A stretch of DNA of 64,000 nt from Kitagawia praeruptora (GCA_037693485.1 CM075351.1:12457001-12521000); one strand, 5' to 3'. Positions 41,405 to 52,800 are shown, counted from the first letter of the stretch. Made by a program: numbers and translations. Notes: generated from the sequence alone by a model not told the origin.

Positions 41405-42457
41405 ATGTTGGCTATATTTCACAAGGCATTTGCTCATCCCCCTGAGGAGCTAAACAGCCCTGCTTCTCATAAGAAAGGCTCTTCTGAACAACCTAAGCTC
41501 CCTGAGGAGACCCTCCAAGAGTTTCTTTCTGCTCATCCTGACAACACTTTCTCCATGACTTTTGCTCAGTCTGCTGTTCTAGCTTATGTTCAACCTGATC
41601 ATGTTACCATGCTCCGGCACCAGAGGTAATTTTTCGATTTATTCGACTAAACCAACTTTCTTAGAGCCTGTTTCCATTGTTTTATGATTTTGACTTATAA
41701 GTCCAGATTCGTTACCAGAAGTACATTTTAGCTTATTATTTCGGACTTAAAAGCTTAACAAACGGGCTCTTTGGCATTTGCGTGTAATTTATTTGTTTGT
41801 TTTGTTTACAGGTGGTTCTGCGGGTTTGATGATATATACTGTCTCTTCTTGGGAAGCTTGAACAACCTGTGCTCCCAACTTAAGCAATATGGGCTGGCCA
41901 AGGGAGCCAATGAGGCCATGTTTGTGATTGAAGCTTACAGGACGCTTCGTGACAGAGGTCCTTACCCGGCTGATCAGGTTATTAAAGATCTGGAAGGAAG
42001 TTTTGCCTTTGTCGTCTATGACAGTAAAGCTGGAAAAGTTTTCACTGCACTGGTAAGTTTACAGAGTACTAACCAAATGAATACCCAATAGAAATGCTTG
42101 TACATAAAGTAACTGAGAAATTCAATGATCTTTTAACTTCAGGGATCAGATGGTGGAGTGAAGCTATATTGGGGAATTGCAGCTGATGGATCTGTCGTGA
42201 TATCTGATGATTTGGAGGTGATAAAAGCAGGGTGTGCAAAATCATTTGCACCATTTCCGAAAGGGTGTATGTTCCACAGTGAGGGAGGGCTGATGAATTT
42301 CGAGCACCCAATGCACAAGATGAGGGCAATGCCAAGGGTTGACAGTGAAGGAGTAGTGTGCGGTGCCAACTTCAAGCTGGATGTGTACTCCAGGGTTGAC
42401 AGCATTCCTCGTGTGGGAAGCCAAACCAACTGGAACGAATGGGGAATAGCAGCATGA
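41405..42457 (+). CDS. TSJT1: TSJT1-like / aluminium-induced protein with YGL and LRDR motifs (DUF3700), intact
   Basis: Three exons, 41405-41625, 41812-42052 and 42143-42457, with GT-AG introns give 777 coding bases, 258 residues, the normal size for this plant family. The start MLAIFHKAFAHPPEEL is the conserved N-terminus. The family's naming motifs are present: YGL (SQLKQYGLAKG) and LRDR (YRTLRDRGPYPADQV). The fold resembles class II glutamine amidotransferases (GATase_7-like; DUF3700), as in the segments DLEGSFAFVVYDSKAGKVF and GIAADGSVVISDD, but the family has no proven enzyme activity known to me. Homologues respond to auxin, aluminium, sugar starvation and dormancy. The gene has its own TATA box and is the one apparently functional host gene in the window. 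Intron 1 contains a small MITE. A dead tandem copy follows at 45571. Confidence 0.95.
41663..41770. mobile_element. Small MITE in intron 1 of the TSJT1-like gene
   Basis: Ends AGAGCCTGTTT and AAACGGGCTCT form an inverted repeat with one mismatch. A diverged copy sits at the same place in the second gene (about 45826-45931), so the insertion predates the gene duplication. Confidence 0.68.
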
Positions 42458-42479
42458 AGTTGTCTGGAGCAACCGATTC

Positions 42480-42674
42480 CATTTGATTGTTTCTAATGGA
42501 GCTCAGATTGTTGACTAGTTGTTTTGAGTCTGAAAAGATGGTGATGCTATGGTCTTTGTATTTTCTCGAACCTAGATGCCCCGATACAAAGCACAGAGCC
42601 TTTAGTTCAGCCTCATAGGGAGAAGAAGCTTGAAAAGCCCAATATACTTCCAAACTTAATTTGGGATTCCTCAT
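42480..42674 (-). pseudogene. RNase H-like fragment at the 3' end of the TSJT1-like gene
   Basis: On the minus strand a frame reads SSPYEAELKALCFVSGHLGS and later TIFSDSKQLVNNLSSI, matching the Glu and second Asp blocks of RVT_3-type RNase H (LINE-derived or host). Only about 60 residues are convincing; the antisense frame into the TSJT1 coding region is chance. Confidence 0.5.
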
Positions 42675-43295
42675 GACTCATCATGTACACTTAAACAAAT
42701 ACTACGTACTACTTTAGTCGTGATTTTAAAATTGCGTTGATTCCAAAACTCTGAAGAATGAGAAATTCATTCCAGTACACGAACATATTTGAAGGCACGG
42801 GTGAACCATGGACGGATCCAGAAATATTTCTTTAGAGGGATATAGAGTAAACTTTCGAAATACATCCTCGTATACCTACATTATTATGGGAGCATATTCG
42901 TATATTTTAAAAAAGTTTAATGATGAAAAAAGTAAAATTTTATCTTACAAGGGACACGTTTCTTTCCGTGTCTACGCATAAAAGAGAGGTGATCGCATTA
43001 TAATATTTTTTCGTAATTTTTGTGTTATATAAAAATGAGAAAAATGTTTTGGATAGTTAACTATAGGCAAATTACCTGAAGTTATATATATTTTATATAC
43101 AAAAGTTAGATGACATTTTTGTAATAATAAAATTCATTACAAAAATACCCTTATTTTTGTATTAAAATGTGACTTAACTATAAAATATTAGCTATAGTTA
43201 ACTATAGAATCATTAAATCCTATAAAAATTTGTAAGTGTCTCTCTAAATATAAAATGAAGCGGGTGAGTGTCATAACAAAACACTTTAAACGATA
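42675..43295. other. Intergenic AT-rich stretch
   Basis: No gene or clear repeat is seen. Confidence 0.5.
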
Positions 43296-43694
43296 CTCCC
43301 TCCATACCTTAATTCTTTTCCTGTTTGCTGAATTTTACGAGTTTTAAGATAGTGGGGAATGAATATTGTTTGTTTATTGTGTAGTGGATATTGGATATTA
43401 TTTTTAAGGAATAGTGGTGGATATTGAATATTGTTTTTTTTGTAGTAGTGAGTATTGAATATTGTTTTTTTGGAGTAGTGGGTATTGAATATTATTTTTA
43501 AGAAGTAGTGGATATTGAATATAATTTTTATGGAGTAGTGTGTGGAGTAGCGGGTATTGAATATTATTTTTATGAAATAGTGGGTGTAGTAGTGGGTATT
43601 GAATATTATTTTTTGTGAACAAAAATAGTAAGAGAAAAAGTATTTTGAATATCTTTAAAAAGAAATTACGAAAAGAAATAAGGGATGGAGGAAG
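43296..43694. mobile_element. Stowaway MITE swollen by an internal minisatellite
   Basis: Left end CTCCCTCCATACCTTAATTC and right end CTTATTTC-complement ...GGGATGGAGGAAG are inverted, with TA at 43294-43295 and 43695-43696. Inside, about 43375-43615, a 30-45 base unit of the type GTAGTGGGTATTGAATATTA recurs about seven times. The long minus-strand frame through it only reflects the repeat. Confidence 0.85.
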
Positions 43695-43696
43695 TA

Positions 43697-45570
43697 CCAA
43701 AACTTGGAAAAGAAGACTTTTATCTTCTACTGTACAAGATAAGCTACACAAATTGTACTGTAATAATTTTAGGAAGACAGGAATTTTGTAACAACCAAAC
43801 CATTACGATATCAAATTGGAATTGTGGACTTGAGGCTGTTGTTGTCCACAGTTTATATAGGTTGTCTCTTCGAATCTACTCTGCGTTTCAATTGGCTCTT
43901 GTTTTTAATACCATAGCTGGTATTCGGTAGCAATAGTTGATAAAGTTCCTTTGTTGTTACTCAATTAACAATTACTGCCACCATTATTTAAATACTGACT
44001 TTATTGCACTTTGCACCCCTGTACTTAGGCGAAATTGCACTTTGCATCTTACTGTTTCAACAATTGTAATTTGCACTTCTATTGTTTCAATCCCGCTACA
44101 TTTAGCACCCTTTTCACTCAATTCCGTCAAATACGACCGTTACCGTCTATTTTTCTGAGTGTATTTCAGTCATTAACTAATATATTAAACTTAATTATTT
44201 TGAAAAAATTAAGAAACACAATTTAAAAATTGATTTTTTTCTAAAAAAATGAAAAAAAAACACGAAATCTTGAATTTATATTCGTTTGTACTTTGAAAAT
44301 TATAACAAATATAGTTGATATTTTAAATAATATTTTACAAGAATTTAGTAATGTAAATATTTTAAAAAAATTTGAAATACAAATTACATTTTAAAAAATC
44401 TGTAAATTATAAATAAAATTTTGGTAAATCTTAAAATCTTAAAATTATTATATTAATTGAAATTATTTAAGCTTAATAATTATTATTGAGTATAATGAAC
44501 AAAATACCCTCATTTTGACTAACGGTAACGGTCAAAGTTAACTTAAAATCGTTAAAGGGGTGCTAATTGTAGCGGGCTTGAAACATTAGGGGTGCAAATT
44601 GCAATTTCCGGAACAGTAAGATGCGAAGTGAATTTTCGGCTAAGTCTAGGGGTGCAAAGTGCAATTAAGTCTTAAATAATTAAAAGTTCATTCTATACTC
44701 AGAATTCACATACTCATACCTATGTTGAATTTGCAGAAACATGTGTTTTTTTTTTTACGGTATTTATAAAATATGCGTACATCTTACTTTTTTCAAAATC
44801 TTATTTTTTGATAAAACACATAGAAGATTTGATTCATACTTTTTTTTTAAGAACAAAGGTGTTAATTCAATAATAAAAAGCTATACGACATCTACACCAA
44901 TGATCGAATCGATCAAACAGGAAATTGCAATCACATGTTCTCATGAAGAGATAGTTAAACGATATTTTAAAGATAATGTATATAAAAATACAAGTACCCA
45001 CTTCATGCATCCTCGTTGGATTCCTGGTACCCTCTTTATCCTGCCCCGATGGAGCTATCCTTTGAGCTATCAATCAAAACTACTATCTCGTACAAACTTT
45101 CTTCACTAAATCGCGACCCCCGCTTACAATCAAGAAGCGAAAAACAAAACTCTCACAAAGGAGAGAAATTTTTTGAATTTTTTGATTCATACTTAATTTG
45201 AATTTACGTTCAATGAAATTTTTTGACACTAGATATTTAACCAATTACTAGATAGGTGTCTATTATGAATTACTCTATGATAAAGCCAAGAATCTAGAAC
45301 TAGAGACATCGTTGTTGGAAATTAAAATACAAAAGAATCGTTATCCATGTCATATCCATTTTGTCATAATCATGCCTACATGCATTGCTCTGGGTAAAAG
45401 ATAAAACTGCCATGCTACCAATTACCATCACCAGTATTCTAATCTAGGATCCACACCTGATTCTCACCAATATAAATATGAATAAAATCCCCTTCTTGAT
45501 ATTTAGTTCACAACATCTAGTGTCACACACACAATTCTTTCCTTTGTAGGAGATAGATTTGAGTGTAACC
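43697..45570 (+). promoter_or_regulatory. Duplicated upstream region of the second TSJT1 copy
   Basis: Blocks at 43790-43965 and 45240-45570 match the region upstream of the first copy, including TATAAATA (45472-45479) and CACACACACA in the leader. A Mutator-type MITE (43997-44671) has been inserted between them. No other gene is recognised. Confidence 0.72.
43997..44671. mobile_element. Mutator-like MITE with long inverted repeats
   Basis: About 130 bases at each end are inverted copies: GACTTTATTGCACTTTGCAC at the left, and GTGCAAAGTGCAATTAAGTC at the right. A 9-bp flanking duplication with one mismatch (TTAAATACT at 43988-43996, TTAAATAAT at 44672-44680) fits Mutator-type insertion. The interior is AT-rich. 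Confidence 0.83.
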
Positions 45571-46254
45571 ATGTTGGCTATATTTCACGGGGCATTTGCT
45601 CATCCCCCTGAGGAGCTAAACAACTTTGCTTCTCACAAGAAAGGCTCTGAAAAACCTAAGCTCCTTGAAGAGACCCTCCAAGAGTTTCTTTCTGCACATC
45701 CTGACAACACCTTCTCCATGACTTTTGCTCAGTCTTCTGTTCTAGCTTATGTTAAACCTAATCATGTTACCACGCTCCAGCATCAGAGGTAATTTTTCGA
45801 TTTCTTCGACTAAACCAGCATTCTTAGAGCCTATTTCCCCGTGTGTTCTTATTTTTACTTCTAAGCCAAGATTCGTTACCAGAAGTACATTTAGCTTATT
45901 ATTTCGGACTTAAAGGCTTAACAAACGGGCTATTAAGAATTGCGTATTATTTATTTGTTTGTTTGTTTACAGGTTGTTCTGCGGGTTTGATGATATATAC
46001 TGCCTTTTCTTGGGGAGCTTGAACAACCTCTGCTCCCAACTTGAAAGCAATATGGGCTGGCCAAGGGAGCCTATGAGGCCATGTTTGTGATTGAAGCTTA
46101 CAGGACGCTTCATGACAGAGCTAGGTCGTCCATACCCAGCTGATCAGGACGCTTCATGACAGAGCTAGGTCGTCCATACCCTAATACCCAGCTGATCAGG
46201 TTAATAATGATCTGGAAGGAAGTTTTGCCTTTGGTGTCTATGAGACTATGACAG

Positions 46255-47053
46255 TGTTAATACCCTTCCGAAGAAAACTCTTTTACCGAGGAGGTAACAC
46301 CAGGATACATCCTTCTAGACAAGAGGAGGTAGCACTAGGGTACATCCTTCAGGACAAGAGGCACATCCTTCCTCCAACACATCCTTCCTCCAGCACATCC
46401 TTCCGGACAAGAGGCACATCCTTCCTCCAGCACATCCTTCCAGACAAGAGGCATATCCTTCCTCCAACACATCCTTCCGGACAAGAGGCATATCCTTCCT
46501 CCAACACATCCATCCGGACAAGAGGCACATCCTTCCTCCAGCACATCCTTCCGGAAAAGAGGCATATCCTTCCTCCAACACATCCTTCCGGACAAGAGGC
46601 ACATTCTTCCTCCAACACATCCTTCCGGACAAGAGGCACATTCTTCCGAACAATAGGAGGTAACACTAGGACCGGGCAAAGCCGGTTCGAACCCAAAAAA
46701 CCAAACCGAACCGGTCCGATTTTTTGGACCGAACCGACCGGATGCTCAGCCCTCTATAAATACCAAGCTAAACTCACACATTGAGGGGGCGGAAAATTCT
46801 CATTACTCTCTCATACACTCTCACACTTCACATATGATCTCTAACTCTCAGTCACTAGTAGTTGCATTTTCCGATATTGTTTCTTGTATTCTTCACCACC
46901 AAGTTACTTACTCTCACGCCGGAGGTGCTTGACGGCCACCACCCCCGGTCAAGCTTTGTTTTGCAGATTCCCTTCCAACAGCAACACCACATCTCCGTCC
47001 AAACACCGCCGGAAGAGGGAATGTACGGTAGAGTGGAGCAAGGAGCATTATCA
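46255..47053 (+). mobile_element. Solo LTR inserted in exon 2 of the dead TSJT1 copy
   Basis: Starts TGTTAATACCC, ends GCATTATCA, and is flanked by perfect 5-bp duplications GACAG (46250-46254 and 47054-47058). Uninterrupted gene sequence lies on both sides. TATAAATA is at 46755-46762. The downstream half (CTCACGCCGGAGGTGCTTGA, then CCACCACCCCCGGTCAAGC) looks like R-U5 of Ty3/gypsy LTRs. No internal region remains, so the full element was lost by LTR-LTR recombination. Strand is given by the TATA box. Confidence 0.9.
46306..46650 (+). repeat. 37-bp minisatellite in U3 of the solo LTR
   Basis: GACAAGAGG recurs at exactly 37-base intervals (46443, 46480, 46517, 46554 with one change, 46591 and 46628), with further irregular copies upstream to about 46306. 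The unit is ACATCCTTCCGGACAAGAGG followed by CACATCCTTCCTCCAAC or close variants. Since 37 is not a multiple of three and the unit lacks stops in several frames, long spurious ORFs run on both strands. Confidence 0.93.
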
Positions 47054-47255
47054 GACAGCAAAGCTGGAAAAGTTTTTATTGCACTGGTAAGTTTACGGAG
47101 TACTAACCTAGTGACTCCCGGAATGTTATAGAAATTAACTGAGAAATTCAATGATCTTTTAATTTCAGGGATCAGATGGTGTAGTTAAGCTATATTGGGG
47201 AATAGCAGCTGATGGATCTGTCGAGGTGATAAAAGCAGGGTGTGCAAAATCATTT

Positions 47256-48038
47256 TATAAAAGAGGTTGGTGGCCCCTTCGAAGTACTTCTTAACGTCCA
47301 TGAAAATGTCAGCGGACACCACAAACTTGCTGGACTCCATGAACTCGTTAGCATATTTATCAAGTTCTCGATGCTGGAATTTAGCATCAATAAAAATGTA
47401 AGAGAGCATATAGAGAGTAATAGACTTTAACTCAAAAAGTCACTAAAAATCTTTTGGAGATTCCCCTTTATAGAATTTCGAAAATAATAGAGCAATAAAC
47501 TGTTTGTATCCGACTCAAGTAGCAGTCACTAAAAAAATCTATCGAAAGAAATCAGCAGGCCTAATTACATATGACAACTGACAGACATTTGAAAGAGCAA
47601 AAGACTACAATAGTGTTATATACCGAACATAATACACATGTCACTCAAAAATAGCATGAAAGCCCGTGTACGGACATTATTTTAATTTATATAACTTGAT
47701 TTTTTTATTTTTTAAATATATGACTCGTAGTTTTGAAATAGTATGTACTGTTAATTTGATTTATTTGCGAAAAATATATTTTTATGAAAAGTTATACTAG
47801 TATTAATTTAAACTTCTTACTTAAATTTCATTTATGAATGTGATAATATAATCACACCTAATAGTTTAAAAAACGTAACTTCAAAAGAGTGAAAGGCTGA
47901 ACAATTCGCAATTTCTAAAATCTAACCTTGAGTTAGTAAATTCACGTGTGTTATATATATATAGGCAAGAGTTAAAATAAATGAGAACTGAAAACTAATT
48001 TGAGGCTTTTATATTTTATATCTATATTTAATGAGAAA
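47256..48038. other. Spacer with an unrecognised minus-strand ORF fragment
   Basis: Right after the truncated exon 3, the minus strand 47409-47256 reads a frame including FIDAKFQHRELDKYANEFME and DIFMDVKKYFEGATN. It looks like genuine coding sequence, but I do not recognise it; it may be a fragment joined by the rearrangement that truncated the pseudogene. From 47470 on the DNA is AT-rich and featureless. Confidence 0.3.
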
Positions 48039-48218
48039 AAGGATCCTGAGATGTATCTCAGGTAATTTTTCCTGAGATACATGAAAAATACCTTTAAATT
48101 CTGTTGGGCCCGCAGGGCCAATTAAAAAATCCTGAATTTACTAAAATGCCCATCCTATTTTTACATATAAAAGATGTGTATCTCAGGGAAGTTACCTGAG
48201 ATATATCTCAGGTTCCCT
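48039..48218. mobile_element. Small MITE-like inverted repeat
   Basis: GGATCCTGAGATGTATCTCAGGTAA at the left is answered by TTACCTGAGATATATCTCAGGTTCC at the right; arms are about 42 bases with some mismatches. Each arm is itself partly palindromic (CTGAGATRTATCTCAG). No target duplication is evident. Confidence 0.68.
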
Positions 48219-49028
48219 ACTCTCATATTTAATCTTAGCCAAACATTCAAACATAATTTACTTCTCCACTTCCACCCTCATGCCCCCTCCAATTTCGACG
48301 AACTATTATACCATCACTTGTAATACCCAACTATCATCACCAGTACCCTTTTCTGCTTATATTTTTCATTTGTTATCATCATTCATGATCACACATACAC
48401 ACACATATATAAAATAATATATATGTATGTGCGAAAAAGAGAGATATGAAGTGTGTATAAACCATCACCATTCTACAAATTCTTCTTGTCACCAAACTGA
48501 CTTACGAATATGTTTATCATCGAATTCTAGCCACATTCCTAATCACGCCTCCTCTAACTCATTCATCTCTTACTTTGTCATCTCTCAATAGATATGAGTT
48601 TGTAACGCTCATCGAGTCGTTTTTACCCATTCTATCATCGTCAACACCATTACTAACACATTCGAACATGAATAAGTTTTCAAATCTGAAATATTCTAGT
48701 AATTTTTGTTCAAAATTTTTAGCGATTTGTATTCAAATTTAGGTAACATAAGTTGATTTTTTATTCATTTTGTTTTGGTTTGGTGATTCTTGTGGTGTTG
48801 ATGTGGTTGCAATCAATATTTTGGTGACTTTGGTTGTGGTGCATGGTCGTGATGGTGTACTAGTGGTGATATGTCAGTGGCGATGTGGTGATGGTGATGG
48901 TGTTAGCGATGTATTGTTGGTGACAGTGATGATAGTGATAATTGTTTTTTACTATAAAATGATGTATTTATATACCAAACATGATCTTATATTTTGTTTC
49001 ATGAAAGAAACTCCACAAGCAATCCAAG

Positions 49029-49031
<3 letters not shown>
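48219..49031. other. Low-complexity spacer
   Basis: A GGTGAT/GTGGTG-rich strand-asymmetric stretch at 48770-48940 makes an ORF of 137 codons without recognisable domain; I take it as low-complexity DNA. The remainder shows no gene. Confidence 0.45.
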
Positions 49032-49090
<59 letters not shown>

Positions 49091-49173
49091 ATGAATATTA
49101 CATGTAGTTTTATTTTAAAAAACTATATATATGTGTATATGAATATTACATGTAGTTTTATTTTAAAAAATCA
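49032..49173. repeat. (TA)n and (TATG)n microsatellites followed by a duplicated 47-49 base phrase
   Basis: (TA)n at about 49032-49066 passes into (GTAT)n to about 49090. Then ATGAATATTACATGTAGTTT plus TATTTTAAAAAA occurs twice (49091 and 49139). Confidence 0.93.
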
Positions 49174-49303
49174 CTTATATTAATCTAAAATATAATACAA
49201 TGTAACGTTATTTTTAGAATCTATCTTTTCAAGTACAACCATTTTTACATTCCGTAAATTTAACTATGCGATTATTATAAATGTAGGAAGTATAGAAAGA
49301 GAT

Positions 49304-49798
49304 TGTACCTGAAATCACAAAAAACAACAAGAAAAATACCGAAAGAATGTTCGAATCACGTGTAAACCACGCTCTCCTTAAAACGGATTAGCCCCTTCCG
49401 TTTGGTGCTTGAAGGATGAATGACCTCCGTCTCCCAGGATACAACGAACAAAGGTGATTTTCAAGCACTTAAAAAATCCGCCTTCTACGAACCGAACAAA
49501 TACCACTCTATATCACATAAGTGAACCTAAAGCTCTAAAGAGTATGCAAGAAACAAATGAAAGACTTGGAAATTTTTGGTGTATCAAACAATGAACCCAA
49601 GGTCTCCTTATATAGGAGTGAAAGATATGTAACTCCCCTAAGTCATCAATTTGTAACCCCCAAAACCATAATTTTGTAACCCCCAAAATAACATTATTAC
49701 ATGAGTTACAAAATCAATAGGAGTTACAAAATTAAATGTGGAGTTACAAATCACATAATAAAATACAATAATTTTTATTCAAAAAAAAAAGTCTAACA
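49304..49798 (-). repeat. Probable 3' LTR of a truncated copia element
   Basis: On the minus strand it begins TGTTAGAC right after a polypurine tract (CATGTGGGGGATT, 49799-49811) and ends near GGTACA at 49304. It holds repeated GTTACAAA phrases. The outer boundary is inferred from TG..CA ends only. 49799-50329 would be the 3' untranslated part of this element. Confidence 0.6.
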
Positions 49799-50329
49799 AT
49801 CCCCCACATGAATAAAAATTGACATTGCAAAACGACTCTTTGACACGAAGATAGAGTGCACGGTAGAAACCAGCATAGGATAGGTAGGCGTACACCCTTG
49901 AACCTTCCCTTGTAAGAACATATTTACATTTCTAGAATTTCAGTAGTCGCGTTGACCTTGAACTGCCCTTCTGTTTTTTGAAATGATGATACATCCCCCA
50001 CTGGAGTCTTTCCCTATATTTGTTGAGTTCTCACTGTTAAGCCCATTTTGGTCCTGAGCTTTAGTCTGGTTCTGTGAGTTTTACCCAGAATTAGCCCTCA
50101 CAATTCCTTCTTGAAACGACCCCACTTCACTCACCTAGGTGATCTCTTGAACAATACAAAAGTATTATTTGTTCTACATACGGATCATTAAAAGCATAGC
50201 TTAGCCTTACCCAACTTTTATCACTGTTTTTCATCATAGGAATGGACCCGGGAGTAAAACTCCCACAATGATCTCACTAAGTCTTTACAGTTAGGTTGTC
50301 CCATTGAACCAAGATCTTGGGATCTCCAG

Positions 50330-51160
50330 TCAACAAGGTTGGGTTTCCTTTGTATCGACTTTTGTTATGGGCTTTAGTCCCATTCCTTTCGATGATTTCT
50401 CAACTAACTCTCTTGTTAACCCTTTGGTTAGCGGATCCACAGTGTTATCTTTTGACCTAATATGATCAATAGTGATAACTCCAGTTGAGAGTAGTTGTCT
50501 AACAGAATTGTATCGCCGACGAATATGCCTCGACATTCCGTTATATAGTACACGTTCGGCAGTACCAATTGTTGTTGTGCTATCACAATGTATACAAAGT
50601 GGTGGCACTGGCATCTCCCATCTGGGAATATCCTCTAAAAACTGGTGTAACCATTCAGCTTGTTCTCCTGCTTTATCCAAAGCAACAAACTCAGCCTCCA
50701 TGGTAGACTTGGTTACCACCGTTTGTTTCGAAGATTTCCATGCGATCACTCCACCTGCTAGCGTAAATACATATCCGCTTGTGGACTTTGATCCTTTTAC
50801 ACCATTTATCCAGTTTGAATCACTATACCCTTCTAGGACAGTAGGATATGCACTCCATAATCACGCGTATACCTTAAGTACCTAAGCAATTCAGTAATCG
50901 CTTTCCAGTGATCCACACCTAGATTACTCGTGTATCGGCTTAGCTTACTAACATTAAAGGCAATGTCTGGTCGTGTACAATTCATTAAGTACATCAGACT
51001 TCCTATTACTTTAGCATACTCTCCTTGAGAAACACCCTCACCTTTATTTTTTTATAGATGTAAAGTCGTATCAAAAGGGGTTCTTGACACACTAGAATCA
51101 TCTATATTATATTTCTCAAGGATCTTATCAACGTAATGTGACTGATTTAGCATAAGTCTA
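50330..51160 (-). pseudogene. pol: Ty1/copia reverse transcriptase C-terminus and RNase H, truncated
   Basis: The RNase H frame (50749-50330) reads IAWKSSKQTVVTKSTMEAEF, CIHCDSTTTIG, SRHIRRRYNSVRQLLS and DPLTKGL, a Ty1/copia RNase H different from those of A and B. Upstream (to about 51160) the minus strand continues as RT C-terminus (NQSHYVDKILEKYNI; YAKVIGSLMYLMNCTRPDIA), interrupted by a TAA, a TAG and a frameshift around 50800-50840. The copy is cut at about 51160 by the LTR-like block that follows, so the 5' part is missing. Confidence 0.88.
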
Positions 51161-52602
51161 TAACGACCTAGAATTTTTCGCGTTTTATAAGTATTTAATT
51201 AATCGTTAAATGAGAATTATGTGATTGATGTGATGGATATATTTTGTAAAGTCAAGTTATGTGTGAAATCATGATTATGTGTTTATATAATGGTTGGTAA
51301 GTGTCGTATATGTTCGTGGAATTTTATTTTATTACCCCTTGAACGTAAATTGAATAGCCGGTTGGTTTTTGATTGAATGAGAAAAGAAAAGTAAAAGTTA
51401 GGCAAGATTTTGAAAAGCAAAAGTTAGACAAGCAACAGCCGCCTACGCGTGACCCGACCGCCGCTGCTTTCCAGTTTACTTGTTCGTCTTGCTATCTTGT
51501 TTTCGGCCGATTTATTTCTGCAAATGTGGGCTAATTTCTCCTATAAATAGGAGTGTTTTCCATAAGTTTTAGAAGACACCCCTCAGCTGAGTTTTCTCTT
51601 GTACCTCTCAATTGAATTCTCTTGTATTCTCTAAAAATTTAGTAGCTTCTTTTGTATTTTCAGTTCTATTTGGGTTGAAGATTTTAAGGGGATTACTTGG
51701 AGTACTCCTCTTTTTCATTGGAAGCTAATTTGGTTCTATTTTCTAAACTCTTGTAATTTCATATTTAATTCATGCAATTTTCTACCATGTTTTCATTTAA
51801 TCCAATGATGACGATCCGTTCGATTATGAACTAATCACCGTCATGGGATTCTAATGGATTTATTTACGTAATTTAGTAATTCGATGCCTTAATAATTTGT
51901 ATTATGATAAAAATTCAGATTGCCTAATATGGTTTCGCTTAATTTATTAGATGCGTAGCTATCGTCTAAATTATTAATTCCTAATGATTGCGAAAGTGGA
52001 TATTGGAATTTAGAATTTGCCATGTTAGCATAGGTTCGTAATTGTCATGTACATTTACGATAAGTGGTAGGGTTTTGGATCACATCACCCTATGTAGTCA
52101 TAATAAAGGAATTTATTCGTAAACCAATTATGTTTTCAAATCTTATAGACATATAGGGTCTAAGCATAAACGGTGTCCACGCAACTTCTATCTTTTTAAG
52201 TGGATGTTCGTGTGGTTTGATATAAGTTAAGGCTGAAAGGCGCTTATGTTAGTTTCGTGTTCCCGGCTAGCTTTCGTAATTATCAAAATCACTTTGAATT
52301 AAGGCATCAATTCTAAATGAAATAAATAATGAAATTAGAATCCCATGCTTTTCTCACATATGAAATCTCGTTTAATTAAATCAAGTAGTTCGAATTATTT
52401 AGTATTATTATTTTGATAAATCAATTAGAAAAATAAAACAAAAATCCTCTTTTATATTTATTCAAGCAGTTTGTTGTTTAATCATACGTCGTTGCATAAT
52501 CACTATTTCTATTTCTGAACAAACACCAAGTCTTCGTGGGATCGATCTTATTATATTACTTGTGACCGCGTACGCTTGCGTAGTTAGTTTTCGAACCAAC
52601 AT
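51159..52602 (+). mobile_element. LTR-like block, possible solo LTR
   Basis: Begins TATAACGACCTAGAATTTTT, close to TGTAACGACC starts seen in some plant LTRs. It contains TATAAATA at 51542-51549 followed by a leader-like stretch (CACCCCTCAGCTGAG). It ends with GTGGGATCGATCTTATTATA ... TTCGAACCAACA, a type of ending common in large Ty3/gypsy LTRs. It has no ORF. I found no target duplication, so the boundaries and solo status are uncertain. Confidence 0.42.
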
Positions 52603-52800
52603 CGCACATGCTCAGGGCTGGCTCTTAGTACAATACAGTGATCTTGATAGGTGAAACATAACAGTTGACATCAGTAAAAACCTTTCTATGAAGTCCATGT
52701 CTTATGTGCATGGTTTTGTTTAGTCTTGTTTTCGTGACAAGTTTTATTTGTATTATCAGTTGTCTCAGTTTGTCTTTGTTCATTTAAAAATATTGAGAAA

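Larger units (their letters stand above)
45571..47255 (+). pseudogene. Second TSJT1-like copy, dead
   Basis: Exon 1 (45571-45788) is intact and starts MLAIFHGAFAHPPEEL. Exon 2 begins at 45973 but has a 2-bp insertion (GA near 46043). A 44-bp tandem duplication (46104-46147 and 46148 onward) covers the LRDR motif, and a solo LTR is inserted at 46254/46255. The exon resumes after 47058 and keeps its GT donor near 47087. Exon 3 (from 47169) lacks 18 bases relative to the first copy and is cut off at about 47255. Order and introns match the first copy, so this is a tandem duplicate, not a processed copy. Confidence 0.93.

Noticed and set aside
43404..43751. 115-codon minus-strand ORF with repeated peptide
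   Set aside because: Produced by the minisatellite inside a MITE.
46248..46784. 178-codon plus ORF and three overlapping minus ORFs over 110 codons, apparent repeat proteins
   Set aside because: All arise from the 37-bp minisatellite of the solo LTR; no start context, no conserved protein.
48770..49183. 137-codon ORF
   Set aside because: Low-complexity GTG/GAT-rich DNA running into a (TA)n microsatellite.
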